From Monarcha castaneiventris obscurior (Eukaryota; Chordata; Aves; Passeriformes; Monarchidae): 64,000 nucleotides of DNA. The DNA lies in NCBI GenBank assembly GCA_026261815.1, contig JAMPIT010000174.1, positions 1,426,001 through 1,490,000 on the forward strand, given 5' to 3'. Shown here piece by piece: positions 1 through 12,329 of this stretch (position 1 is its first letter; each line of letters starts with the position of its first letter). The notes under the pieces are model-generated. The model did no database searches. It had not been told where the DNA came from and saw only the letters and a program-made list of their open reading frames with translations. The position numbers and the translations under genes are program-made.

Positions 1-930
1 GATTTGGAAATTCCTGATCAGAGACCAGTCTGAGCTGCCTCCCTCACTTCTCCCAGTCTCTCACACGTATTCCAAGGCTCTGCTCAGAACAGCTATTTTT
101 GGCTGTTTCAGAAAGCCATGTTGTTTATTCCAAGAATACGTCTGAAGAATTTACACACCAGAACCCATGTTGCCAAGAATATGGAAATTATAACTGCAAT
201 ACAAAGGACAGTTAATAAAACCAAGACATGATCCTAATGAAATAAATGCTTATTTGTGTCCACTCTAGGAAGCAGGAGATGTTTATGTGCGTGAAGGTGT
301 AAGACAAAAATTCTTGCTGCTCAAAATAGTGGCATAATTATTTTAATAGGATAATAACTAGGTGAAGACACATTCAGACGATGTCAATGAGATCTATCTT
401 TTACAAGTGGAACTGCAGAAACTGCACCTGTGAATGGGAAGACAGTGTTCCTGTGACTTGTCCATAAACTGTGGACATGGTCCTGCAGCAACTGAAAGGG
501 CAGGAGCTGGCTTTAATGGAACCATGGTACTGGCTCTGTTTGTGGAAATTTGTTGAGATTGCACGTGAGAATTAGTATCCCAGGCTGGTAATAGCTGTTT
601 TCTGCCAATGCAAGGCGCATTTCAGGACTGATATCTTGCCAGACTTGTGATGACATTAAAGCAATGGTAAAGTAGTATAATGAGAAACATCAAACAGTGT
701 CATGTGAAAGGGTGTGAATCGCTGCAGAAGTATGGTACTAGTGTTTGGTGTTGGACAGGAAGGTGGGCTGGATTCAGAATTCCGGCTTGTGCTTTGCTCA
801 TTACTTAGTTTATGAGCAAGAATGGGACACTCAGTTCTTCTGCTTGTTACCTTGTGTACGACTGATACCACATTAACTTCTTGCTTGTACACCAAGGAAT
901 TAAAAAAACAAAACAAAACAAAACAAACAC
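1..930. other. Anonymous AT-rich sequence upstream of the CpG island
   Basis: I recognise no gene, RNA or repeat here. The right edge (about 900-928) is a CAAAA-type A-rich simple tract. The open frames that cross this stretch are short and do not look like any family I know. Confidence 0.5.
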
Positions 931-934
931 CCTT

Positions 935-1740
935 ATGCAAATGACGCTTAGCGCAGTTCTCGGCCCCAGGACGCTCCTGGGAATCATGCCTTGGGTGGAA
1001 TGCCCTTCCCCTGAGTCACCTGCCTCCCCAGACCCACCCGCGCCTCCGAACACAGAAACTCCGAGTGCCCAAACACACAAATTCGAGCGGAGGTTCGTCC
1101 CCGAGACGACCCTCGGCTCCTGCAACTCATTATGCCATTTCGACTTGCTCAGTACCATCTGGCAATGGTGTGGAAATGCTATTCCTGGGATTCCAGCTGT
1201 TGTTGCCCAGGCAAAGCAGCAGCAGGTCGCGGTACCGAGGAGCCTCGCTGCCCTGCCCGCCTCCCCGCGCCAGCTGCCGCTGTCTGTGGAGAGAACGTGG
1301 CTCCGGCTCAGCAACACGGACTCCTTTGGGCAGTGAGCCCCCGCTGCGGAGACCGAAGCAGCCGGGACGGGGCCTGTTCGCGATGGCCGTGCTGAGCGCG
1401 GCCTCCGCCCGGCCCGGCCCGGCCCAGCCGCGGCCTTGGCGCTCCCCCTGCCGGAGGCGCCGGGGCAGCGCCGCAGCGAGCCCGCCGTGCCGGCCGCGGG
1501 GAGCGGGAGCGGGGAGCGGGGAGCGGGGAGCGGGGAGCGGGGAGCGGGGAGCGGGGAGCGGGCCGGCCTGGGGCAGGGCCGGGCGTGTGCCGGCCCGAAC
1601 AGCCTATACCGTCAGTCAGCCGGGACAAATGAACAGAAAGTGCTCCCAAGCCTCTCGGTGTTCATCCGGGAGTGAGGTTTCCTATGGGTGTTTAATAAAG
1701 CTGAGCTGTGTAACAGTAGCAGTGTTCCCTGCGCGTCCTG
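935..1740. promoter_or_regulatory. CpG island, probable promoter and first-exon region
   Basis: The stretch is dense in G+C and CpG while both flanks are AT-rich and CpG-poor. At its left edge are a perfect POU octamer ATGCAAAT (935-942) running into a CRE-like TGACGC, then a perfect AP-1 site TGAGTCA (1012-1018) overlapping a CACCTG E-box. The core (about 1340-1600) contains many GC boxes and the heptamer minisatellite. Vertebrate islands of this kind usually mark transcription starts, so a promoter is inferred. The direction is unknown. One donor-like site (A followed by GTGAGG, near 1671) would suit a + transcript. A long + frame crosses the island and includes an ATG at 1386, but its Ala/Pro/Arg/Gly-rich composition is what any GC-rich sequence gives, so I do not call a CDS. 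Confidence 0.6.
1498..1560 (+). repeat. GGGGAGC heptamer minisatellite, G-quadruplex-prone
   Basis: Seven perfect GGGGAGC units occupy 1511-1559, preceded by two slightly imperfect units. Runs of four guanines separated by 3-nt spacers on the + strand meet the usual G-quadruplex pattern. Seven is not a multiple of three, so the repeat cycles through all frames and gives apparent Gly-Ala-Gly-Ser-Gly-Glu-Arg peptide repeats. These are a by-product of the DNA repeat, not evidence of a protein. Confidence 0.9.
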
Positions 1741-1949
1741 GCACTACAGGACAGGCTGGCCGTGGGGTCTGTCGGGACAGCGCCTCACTCCTGAAAAAAA
1801 ACAGAAGTAGTTTCCATGCTGGGCTTTGCAATGACTGCCAGCTGCAGTGGTCTCCCTCAGTGGTGACAGGGCAGGTAGCATGAACACACTTGCGAGGCCT
1901 TGCACTGGTTGTGAAATTATTGTCTGCACCGTGTGCCAGGCAGGTCCCC

Positions 1950-2640
1950 CTGCACCCGGGCAGCTGGGGACTGACTGGCTGGAAGACAGCACCGCCAACA
2001 GGACCAAAAAATATTGTCCAGAAATGCACCCTTCTGCAGGGGTGGCCAGCAGCATCCTGGGCTCCACTGAGCAGGGCACCAGCAGATTGAGGGAGATGTT
2101 ACTTCTCCCACCTTGGCTCAGCCCCGGCAAGACCACAGTCGGAGTGTTCTGTCCTAGCCAGGGCTCTCCGGGACAAGAAGGACATTGACATGCTGTGGGG
2201 AGTCTTGAAAAGGATCACTGAGATGATTAGGGGGTTAGATCCAATCCTGATGTGTAAAGGAGAAACTGAGAGAGATGGGATTGTTTAGACTACAGAAGAG
2301 AAAATTCAAGGGATTATTATTATCAATGTGAGCAAATATCTGAGCACGGACACTAAATGAGATGGAACCAGACTCTGCTGAGTGGATCCAGTGAAAGAAC
2401 AAGAGACGATTGGCAAAAACTGAAGTATGAGAAACCCTGCTTAAATATAAGGAAAACTTTTTAACTGTGAGGGTGCCAAACACAGGCACATGTTGCTGAG
2501 AGAGCCTGCAAAGTTTCTGTCCTCACAGATGCTTGAAACACATCTGGACATCGTCTGCAAGAGCCTGCTCTAGGTGACTGTGCTTTGAGCAGAGAGATTG
2601 GACCACATAGTCTCCAAAGGTCCCTGCCAACCTCCAATGG
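1950..2640 (+). mobile_element. CR1 LINE fragment, 3' part, + orientation
   Basis: The text matches the end of avian CR1 ORF2 and its 3' UTR as I know them. From about 2038 come the segments that in intact CR1 read 'GTGGCCAGCAG', 'GACATGGACCTGCTGGA', 'GATGATCAGAGGG', 'GGGATTGTTTAGCCTGGAG' and 'CTCTAGGTGACC..TTTGAGCAG', all present with substitutions and small deletions. It ends near 2640 with CTCCAAAGGTCCCTGCCAACCTCC, lacking the terminal 8-bp repeats. The left boundary is uncertain, with weak similarity from about 1950. There is no intact frame, so it is an old inactive copy. It lies just downstream of the CpG island and would be intronic if a + transcript starts there. Confidence 0.75.
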
Positions 2641-2659
2641 TCCCTGCCATGTGTCTTCT

Positions 2660-5600
2660 TTTTAAAATAGATGTTGAAGAAAAAAAAGGCAGTAGGAGAG
2701 GAGAAGATTTCCCTTGCTCTCTGGATCCTAAAGACTGAAACAGATATGAGTTGTTGTTTTTTTTTCGTCTTTTGTTGTTGACTTGAATTAGGTGAAAACA
2801 TGAATAAGAATGGGAAGGGCACTGGTAAACATAATACTTCTGTTATTACTCAGTCAAAAGGATTGCGAGCCTGAGACGGGGATTTTTTTTTTTCTGGCCT
2901 GTAAATCCATTGGGAATAACCTTGTGTTTTGGCTGGCTGCCTTTTTCAGCAGGGAGATTAGCAATAAGTTTATTTGTCATCTTCAGGCAGGTATAAGCCA
3001 CCTTCACCATTGAAGTGGTATGTGTGGACTTGTTCACTGCAACCTTTAAAAAATTAATTTTAACTATGTAAGTGCCACAGAAATGAAAATTAAGTTTTAA
3101 ACTGTAGGTCTGAACATGGATTTAGAACATCTAGCAATACAGAGTGCAGTCATTTGCTTCTGCAGTCCAGTGTCCAATAGGATGCTGCCTGAGGTTAACT
3201 GGAACATAGCAATCAGCCTCTCTTTGTTAAACTAGACAGTGTAAGATCCTTGTGCAAAGTAAATCTCAGCTTCAGGCTTTGAGTAACTATTAATCCTCTT
3301 TGTAGCTTTTCTGTAAATACTGTGTAACTAGTAAATACACAGGCCTGACTTTTGATCATGTTCGTCTTTCAGGAGATGTCCCGAAACACATATAAATGAT
3401 CTATAATATATATGATTATCTATAATATGATCTAATTAGGAAAGGCATTGGACCAGTCCTGGTGTTAATCCCCATTCCTTAGTCAAAATGTCAGTGAAAG
3501 AAAGTGTCGTGCTCAATAATCTACCTTTCCATCTCAGAGCTTGCTGTGGACTAATACTGTCTACTTTGTGAAACCATACTTTCTATACTCTTGTAGTCTG
3601 TAAAATGCGGGCCCATATTAGGCAACACAGCAGTAGAAGTTGCAGTGTTCCTGTGTCGATGCAACAGGAAGCATATGCTTCTTTTCTGGGTTGTGCCCGC
3701 TCATGTTTCATAAATCCAGTCTTCTGAGGATTTTGATTTCTTCTTGTATATGAAGATGAACTTTGCCTTGGGATGCGTGATGAGCCAGCTGATCACTTAT
3801 GAGCTAGAGTTAGTGGGCAACCAACATGAGTGTTACAGTGGCTCTGCTACAGACAGGAAGAAGATCAATAGTCAGTAGGTCTCCTGACCAAAAAATATAA
3901 TAAAGAAACATAGAGAAGTAGAAGGAGGGTTAGGTTATTCCTCCAAATCTTGCAGGAACAAAGACACTATCTAGGTGTGTAGGAAATCAATGAGGAAAGT
4001 GAAAGCCCACCTGAAGTTGGCCCATTTCACATTAATTAAAACAAACCATAGAATGAAATAACTTTTAAATTTGAAAAGCTGAAAATGTTACTGAAATTCA
4101 CTGCTTGGAGGACTTTTCTATATTTTCACCTATAGAGAACTGTAAAGGGAAAACTGGAAAGAGGAAAGCTGAGACTTAGCTTTTCCCTTGGATGGGAAGA
4201 AGATGGAAATGGCTTTTGCCTGATTCTTCCTAAGTGGCCTCTTAGACTAAAATACTTTGAGAATTTGTTTAAGGATAAAGTTGATTGCCCATGTCTAAAA
4301 CAAAGTTGAAAACATTTGCAGGTAAGGAAGCTCAAATTAAAATTTGTGGGAATTACGAAACTAATTAAGGATATTCTTAAACATACAGATGTTAGGCTGA
4401 TGTATTATTGTGGAATACATCTGTTGGACTTCGGCACTAAAATCGTCTAAACTCTCAGATATAGCATCTCTTGGATATTTTTCAAAAGTACTTGAAATTA
4501 GTAGGATTATTCCCCAGAATCAGAGCATTCCACAGCTCTGCTCTTCCATCTGCTCTAAATGTGTAGGTACACTTGTAACTCCATTCCCAAGAAGCTTGGA
4601 AGGATGTGGGTTTATTATTGAACAAGGCCAGTGGAAGTAACTATTCATAGCTTGGGTAAGAATAAAGTTTCTATAAAATACATGTTGTTGAATTTTTCAT
4701 TCTGTTTTCCAAAGTACATTATTCCTCTTGAAGCCAATAGGATTGGGGTAAAGCTGGAAGATGATTTTCTCTTACTTTTATAGAAGATAAAAAAAATTGA
4801 ATTATCTCTTGCTTGCTTTCTGTAAAGGAATTTTTGTAGGTGTTAAACCATATGCACATTTTGAAGGCTGCTGCAATGTGCACTATACATACTTAGAGTT
4901 AAAATACCTCAGGTCTGTATTTTGAACATTGTTCTGATCTTACAGTATCAGCAAGCTGTAGATTTGCTTTGAATCGTATCTTGGTTTGGATATAAGAATC
5001 AGCCTACAGATCTCGAGTTGATGACAGTATGTTTTATAGCTCACTGCCTGTTTTGCATGGCAGGGATTTTAGTACTGTTCTGCTATTTCATATATTCATT
5101 TAGTGGGAAGACCAATATTAACACCTCTAACGTGGAGCAGCAGTGCAGTAAAATGATAGCACAAAGGCCTTCCTGCTTGTCAACAAGTCCACTAGATGTC
5201 CCTCCAGCTCTTTGTGATGGTAACACATGGCTGATTTACTCATGCCAAATGGATCTAAGCTGAAGAGCACTGCATTTTATGTCCCATGTATTGCATATGT
5301 AGCCCTTCTTGTGTTCCTACAGCAGTTATGAATACAATATAAATCCAATTTTAGAAGGTGATGGTAGGTATCTTCCTTCTGTATGTGTACATATGTGATT
5401 TTGATCTCTCAAAAGCAATCTCTCACTGTATGGATAGTGGGTAGATACTACCCTGGAGTGGAGAAGTGAATGCATTTTTAGGTTATGCCTAGATTTTTAC
5501 AGAAAGAAAGGAAAATTTAGTTCAGTCTCAACATTTCTACTCTGCGGGTGAAGCCTAGTCTGGGAGGTAATATAACAGCAGTTTAGTTAGGTGGCCCTGT

Positions 5601-8600
5601 CAGCCATTCAGTCTTACTATGAAAGTAGTCAGCTCAGAAACCTCAGAAAAGTTAAGATACTTTTTCACTGCACCCTGAAATATGAAAATTAATCTCCTCT
5701 GAAATGCTTTTATCTCTGTTCCATATTTTCAGCTGCTACCTCTGTATTTGTAATGTTTTCAACCGTGTTGCTGTCCTGATGCATGTGACACCTGGAAATG
5801 CAGTTCTAGAGTTTGGGCAGATATCATGTGGGATGATATTCTATTTTGATTGAATATCCTTACTTCTGAGGTTTGATGTGGAAAAAATTAATCTAAGTCT
5901 TGTTCTTTGTATTTTTTAATCTCATACTCTCTTATTCACATGCTTTCTAAGGAAAATCATCCTCATATTTTTATGATTTCTACCAATACCCCTGCTCTTT
6001 CTCATCACGTTTTCCTTGATTTTTTTCCCCTCAGTTTCTCTATGTTATGTTTTCCATGGTGAGGTGATTAGTGTAGCATGAATTTCTTTAAATGACAAAA
6101 CCACAGGAGATGTTGGCAAGTTAATATACTAGAAATATTAGTTGTTGGCAAAATAAATTAGTTAAGATACAGAAAAAAATAGCTCTTTGTGTAACTTCAT
6201 CTGCAGCACTACTCATATACTGATTACACAGACTGGTATTTTTAATAGACATAAAACTGTGTTGAAGATAAGGACTATTGCTTTATAATTAGGAGGTGCT
6301 TCTGTTATTAAATTTAATGTGACCATTCCATTATCTTCTGCTTGCTGTACATTTTGCCTCTCAAAGCACATCCCCTGTACGGTAGCATAGCAATTGTAGC
6401 TAGTTATTCAATAGAGAGTAAGTGGTCTGTGAAACCTTTGCTAGGTGTCAGGGATGTAAATAGAGTAGGACAGATGTTTCCATTATAGTCTTGTGCTGTA
6501 GGTGTGTGTTATAATCTGGGACAAGAGGTGCTTGGCTCTTTGATGTGGTAACTAAAAGCAAGGAGACCTCAGACCAAAACCCTGGTGGTTCAGAGTTATA
6601 CGAACAGTGCTATTTAGAATCAGAGCAATAGTTTGTCCGATCCTCTTGGTTCCTTCTGCCCCAGCTCTGATCAGCATAGCCCAGTTATGTAATCTCAAAT
6701 TACTGAGCTTAAATTGTGGGTGAGATGTGGTGGAAGGAATTATTTTCTCTGCATGGACGTGGCAAATGCCTTCAACATATCCAGCGATGACAGTGGAGTG
6801 AGGATGGGGGGAAAGAGTATACAAGGAGGCTGTGCAGATTTACTTTGGTAAATCAGACCTCTGGACTCTGAAATCAGCTCTGGCACAGAAGTGACTACTT
6901 CAAGCCCCTACCAATAAAATGGGCTAATTTATATCCCTAACAGAAGGTGGTAAAACTATTAAAAGAAAATACCGAGTTTTATTTTTCACTGTAGAGGATT
7001 TTACCCAAATCATGCAAGACATTTTTCTCTGATCATAGCTGCATAGCAAGTTGAGAAAACCACAAGTTAATTCACTGTGGGAAAAATACTCCCAGTTACA
7101 TATAAAAAAAACTCTAACCCCAAACCAAACACAAGAAGATTATCTCTATGCTTTTAGGGCTCCCTGCGTAAGCAGAAGTGGTGAAGCTGCTGTTATTGTC
7201 CTGGATGAGCCTTGTTCATATGCAGACTAGGTTGCTGTGGAGTTTCTTAAGGTGTATCAATAATAAGGGACCTGGTGATCCCCATATCCCCATGACACCT
7301 CCCTCTTGGTCCTTCTAGACCACTTTGATCCTTTGCACCTGCTGTTTTAATTACTGTTCCTGTGGTATTGCCTATCATGGATAGGAAGGAATTAAAAACA
7401 CATTTTCCCCTTTCTCTTCTGCTTAACATTTCTTTCAACCTTCCTCTCCTCTTTTCTCCTATGATAATGGGAAAGCAAACAAGGGAAGTAAGATTAGGGA
7501 GGTTGATGGGAAATGCCTTTCCTCTCTCTGCTTCCCTTTCTGATAACCATGTGCCCGTACTGCTTCTCTAGCTCCTTCTGGTCCTTAAGTTGTCATTTTC
7601 TGTCTATCTCTCATTCAGTCACCCAACTTTGTTTTCCTGTCCAGTTCCTCGTTAGGTTACTTAGTCACATCTATCATAGAAGTCCTCAGAAGAGCAATAT
7701 GTAATTTTTTGCATCCGAAATTAATTAATGTTTTCACAAGTATCTCATTGGAAATGAGTCTACATGAAAATAGATTTCAGGATCAAGTAATTGTTATAGA
7801 AATTGGCTTACATTGTTCAAGTACTAAGTAGCATCACCTGCACCAAATTTCTGACTTTGAGTCAGGAATGCACTTCTAATACATTGAGAGTGCTCTTTGC
7901 CAGCTCAGACATGTAAAGATAGATGCATAAACTTCTGACCTTGCCTTACTTTATGAGAGAATCTGTGCTCAGTAGCCTGGACAGTTGGTTATGATTTATC
8001 ATGTAAAAAGAGGCATCAAACTAGGTAGGATTCCCTGAGTAATATTCTTCAGGGTGGTTGCCACAGAGAAATAATTCACTTTTATTTATTTAGAAAATGG
8101 CTTTTACTAAATTCCTGCCTTTTGCAAGTGTTCCTTGCAAAACATGACAGAGAACAAATCAACCAAGATAATAACATAGGTATGTTTTCCTGTTGAACAA
8201 AAATGTCTTATTTTGGATTGACTTACAAGAATAATATATTATTTTCCTTACTTAGTAGTATTTTGAAGACTAAGTAATATTAATGTGATAATGGGTAATC
8301 AAGAGATAAACAGTAGTTCTTAAACACTGAAACCTCTTTTGTTGTTCAGACAATCATGACAGATAAATAATTCATGACAATAAAGCCAAGAAAGAACAAT
8401 ATTAATTGTTTTAGTTGGAAATATTTCCACAATGAAACTTGCAGTAAGACACTTCTGTATGTCTGTTTTCATTATCTTTTAGAAAGTCTATTATTTGAGA
8501 AGTCAGCTCTATAAACTAACTCACAGTAATTGCAATTCTAGTACTTTGAAAGACGTAAGTTTACAATTGCCAAAATCCCCCTCAAATATGTCTATTTGGA

Positions 8601-11150
8601 GTAATTTTACAGGCCAAAAGATAGTCAAGCATAGGCTGTTAATGATTTCAGATTTTGGACCTGCAATCTAGTAAATACAAGTCTGATACAGGGCTATCAC
8701 AAAGAGCTAGTTCCCTCTGATGACACTATTTTAAATAACACAACTATAAAAAGCTCATTTGTCAAGAATGATATGTCCAAGTCCCATGCTGGAGAACATT
8801 GAGAAACCAGATTGCACCTAGGTTGTGTTTTTGGGATTGTCCATACATGGAAATTTACACAGTGGTTATACTCATGATTACATGGTGTGGTTTATTAGGG
8901 ATACAGCTTGGTGAGATAATTTGTATGCACTCAGCTTTCAGCAAAAAGGACAGATTCATGTTTTAACAAAGGTAAATTCTCAAACCATAACTTATTTACC
9001 TTGTCACAAGGATGAGAGGCCATAGAGGTTTATTTTTCTTCTTCATTCTCCCATCCATTTTTGTTTGTTAATTCTTGGGAGAAAAAAATGTGTGACTGGA
9101 AGTGAGCCTAAACCTCTCCTCACTGCTCTTGGAGAATTTGTCAACCTGAGTTTTTATGATCCATTTCTTGTCTTTAGTATACTATCAGAAAAAGCTTGCA
9201 TGTGACAAGTAAGGGTTTATAGTATATTTGGTGACACCATTAATAAGTTATCTGCTTTAGAAAGAACCTTAGATAGTGTAATAATATACGTCAGTTTCTT
9301 AAAAATAACTGCAAGAAAAAAACTTCTCCACTCCTCTTTGGCCTGAATTATCTCTTTTCACAGTAGAATCTATGCACATTAATGGATAATTGCTGCAGGC
9401 AGTCCTGGGCACCGAGCACATGTCTTGGTTGTGTCTAACCACATTGGGGTACGTTGTAGGTGGCCCCCTTCTCTCATCCTCCACAGGCAGAAAACCCAGG
9501 CAGGGAAGGAGGAGGGTGTAACATGTTCCCATAGCTCCCCCAGAACAGAAGACTGGGACAGCAGTGTTAATGGTGATTCTGACACTCTTTTCTCAAATTT
9601 AGGAAAAATATGTGCCGATAGGTTTACTTGTAATAAAACACATAATGACCTTTTCTCTTTTGCACACTCTACCACCTACATTTTACACTAATGAGAGTTT
9701 AAATTGAAAGTGTGCGGCATCTCCTGAGAGGAACCTGTACTTGGGCCCCTTGTGAAGTGATAGAAATGTCAGTAGCAATTATGTTGGAACAGATTACCTT
9801 TACCCTAATTTCATCAGATCAAAAGCCAGCTCTTCACAATTTTATGTATGAGTGTGGTGTTAGCAGAAGCTCTATTACTCTGGTTATTAATGGGCATAAA
9901 GGATGTTTATTGAAAGATGTATAGTTCATTGAACACTCTCTGAACTGAGTTTCTCAGAAGTCAAGGATTTATTTTCTGTGCTGAATGTCATGGAAAACAC
10001 TTTCCATTTTAGTCATCGTATTTACTATGTGCTGCTTCTCATATCTGTTATCATGCTGTTCTTCTTGCCTCATGTTTTCATCCTTTTATCTCCGTACATT
10101 AGGTTATTTTGATCCAGGCTTTTATTTTCTTTCAGTTTGGTAATTAATAGAGCTGACTTCACTCCTTTTATGCCCATGCTGAATTTGCCTCATTTCTATT
10201 TTGCTTTTCAATTCATACGTCAGGAGATCTCTAGTTACAATATCTTCATGTTTCCAGGAAGCTGTGTCACAGGGCCAAATTTATACCTGGTGTATTTTCC
10301 ATTGACACAAAATTACTCCAAGAATGAATCATCCTTATGTTTACGTTCATCTGGTCTTTTTTTCCTCAGACAGTGTTCATTTGTACCAATCATGTAACAC
10401 TTGTAGTCATTTGAATTATATGAAATCGAATTATGTTGTTTTGGGGACTTGGCAAAGACAACAACAATGAAATAAAATTATGAAAGTCACAGATCCAGGC
10501 TAGACCTGTTTCTTTGACATAGTGTATGTAGTACTCATGGTAAATACTAAATCTTATTGCAGTCTATTTTTCACTGTCTTGAAAAAAAAATGTAAGATGG
10601 GAGAGCAGATTTTAGAGATAATCTTGCATTTTTCAATACAAAAGCTTAAGATGTCTCTGACTACCATGCAGAACAAAAAGATGGCTAGCAGTCAACTAGA
10701 TTTAAAATGATGCACACTTAAAAAACCTATAGAACAACCATTTTGTGATCTGTTATGGGTGCTTAATAGGGAGGTAAACAATGGAGCTTTTCATCATGTT
10801 TGTTAATAATGCTAGAAAACTAAACATAAAAATGGGTAAAAATATGACCAAAGGTGCAACTTATTTAAATCTAGTGATTTGCTCCTCAAACACTTGCCAT
10901 CAATCTTAAGAGACAAGCATAAGAAAAATTAATTTTTTTGTTCTCCATTCAGTGCTGGTTGTTGCTCTGTTCCTAAGTAGCTGATAAAGAAACAGGCTAC
11001 CTCTCTGCATCTCTTGGCTGCAGTATATTCAGTAAGTCTGTGGGGATGGTCATGCACCACTGACACAGCAGAAGGAGCTGAAAGAGGGCAGAAGAGTTTC
11101 TGAAGCTGTTTCATTGATTTCCTCCTGAGCTGAGAGGCAGCAGTACCTGG
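2660..11150. other. Anonymous AT-rich, CpG-poor sequence
   Basis: I see no gene, structured RNA or family-level repeat here. There are only short simple tracts such as T-rich and A-rich runs near 2758 and 2884. Opposed short open frames near 9.3-9.7 kb overlap on both strands, which argues for chance rather than coding. Intronic or intergenic DNA is the best description. Confidence 0.45.
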
Positions 11151-11188
11151 TCAGTTTTCGTCTAGTCCTTGCCAGCTGGCCGATATAC

Positions 11189-11390
11189 CAGCACATGGGG
11201 GGGGGATCTGGGTGTGAGACCCTTCCCTGCCCAGCCCATCCACAGACAGTAAAGGCAAAGGAATTCTGGAAAGTAATCTGGATTTTATCTGGATCATCAT
11301 GATGACAGACACTGTTGTCTCCCACCACACTGAGGTTGAATTTCAACCCACCATGAGGAGTTTTCACTTTGGTGCCTTGCAGGGAGCACT
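11189..11390 (-). other. Weak candidate coding exon, minus strand, unassigned
   Basis: Reading leftwards, a good acceptor (tract ending TTTTTACTTTGCAG) stops at 11391 and the next 202 bases are open in one frame. The frame reads Cys-Ser-Leu-Gln-Gly-Thr-Lys-Val at its start and later HHDDPDKIQITFQNSFAFTV. A usable donor (G followed by GTATAT) ends it at 11189. A C9 run (G9 on +) near the right end of the reading frame weakens the case. I cannot place the peptide in any family. The signal could be a chance pseudo-exon. Confidence 0.2.
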
Positions 11391-12149
11391 CTGCAAAGTA
11401 AAAACAAGTTGTAGAATGTAATAGTTTGATTGAAGAAAGAGGAGATCTTCACATGTTAATAAAATATATTCTGAAAGGAAGTCTTCCTTCTCACATCTGT
11501 TCCTCAGTGATGCATTTTGCATATCACCCAGCTGTTTCTTGTGAAGTCTATTTAGATTTGGGCTTAATAGGTGGCTCACACTCTATTTACAGAAAGGGAA
11601 ATTATGCGATATCTGGAGCCTGCTTTATGCATTTTAAACTCATTCTGAGGCCGTTTCTGCCTTGTGATGGGTTGAAAAATTACCGTTAACTTTGTCATTG
11701 AAGTGAAGCAAATTGGGGCAGGATAAATACTCCCGTGGATTCCGTAGTGTGGCATGAGGTCTTTGAAAAAAGTGACTGGTGCAATGGGTCCCAAACCATG
11801 AGCCACAAAGTAAGAAAGGGATGCAAGGAGAACTGGAAGGGGAGTCAAGCTGAGAATCTTTTTAAATGCATATCTTCAGTTTCTTTCACACGTATTTTCA
11901 CAGAAATAAAACTTGTGATTTCTAATCCTTGCATGCTCTCTTTTTTTTTAAGCTATAAATAAAACCAGAAAAGATAGTTTGGGGTTTTATTTTAGTTGTC
12001 AAAACTCTCAGCAAATTTAATCCTAAATTCACTAAAACATTGTGTCCAAAAGAAAAAGACAAGCTTTGACAACTGTATTTTTGCAAATTTTTGGTAAAAG
12101 CAAGAAGTGACAAACATTATTCACTAAAGAGCCAGACAGAAAAATTACT

Positions 12150-12320
12150 CTTGTCTTACTTCTTCCTACCCAGTCATTCTGGACTGTAATTTTTGAAGAT
12201 GTGAGAAACCCAGATTCAATTCTCTTGCAATTCAAGGGGATTTGAACCCATGTCTCACAACAGAGATCACCAGCCAGTACTGCATGTGTTACTCCAGAGT
12301 GGATTTCTCTCAAGTACTCT
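12150..12320 (-). mobile_element. Possible ancient tRNA-derived SINE relic (MIR/CORE-like)
   Basis: On the minus strand there is a near-perfect RNA polymerase III B box, GGGTTCAAATCC, at about 12239-12250. It is preceded by a diverged tRNA-like stretch and followed by GAATCTGGGTTTCTCACATC-like sequence. This layout resembles old amniote tRNA-SINEs such as MIR or the amniote CORE-SINEs. No clear A box survives. The family assignment is inference, and a B-box-like match alone can occur by chance. Confidence 0.35.
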
Positions 12321-12329
12321 TTCTAATGT

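Noticed and set aside
1308..1649. Pro/Ala/Arg-rich minus-strand frame
   Set aside because: It is the complement of the same GC-rich repeat tract, so its composition is the only reason it is open.
1065..1883. 272-codon + frame across the CpG island
   Set aside because: Its length comes from high G+C and a non-multiple-of-three heptamer repeat. Other frames there are open too, it runs past the donor-like site into AT-rich DNA, and no domain is visible.
9299..9691. Overlapping open frames on both strands near 9.4 kb
   Set aside because: Simultaneous openness on opposing strands reflects a local lack of stops. No frame shows a family motif or good splice sites.
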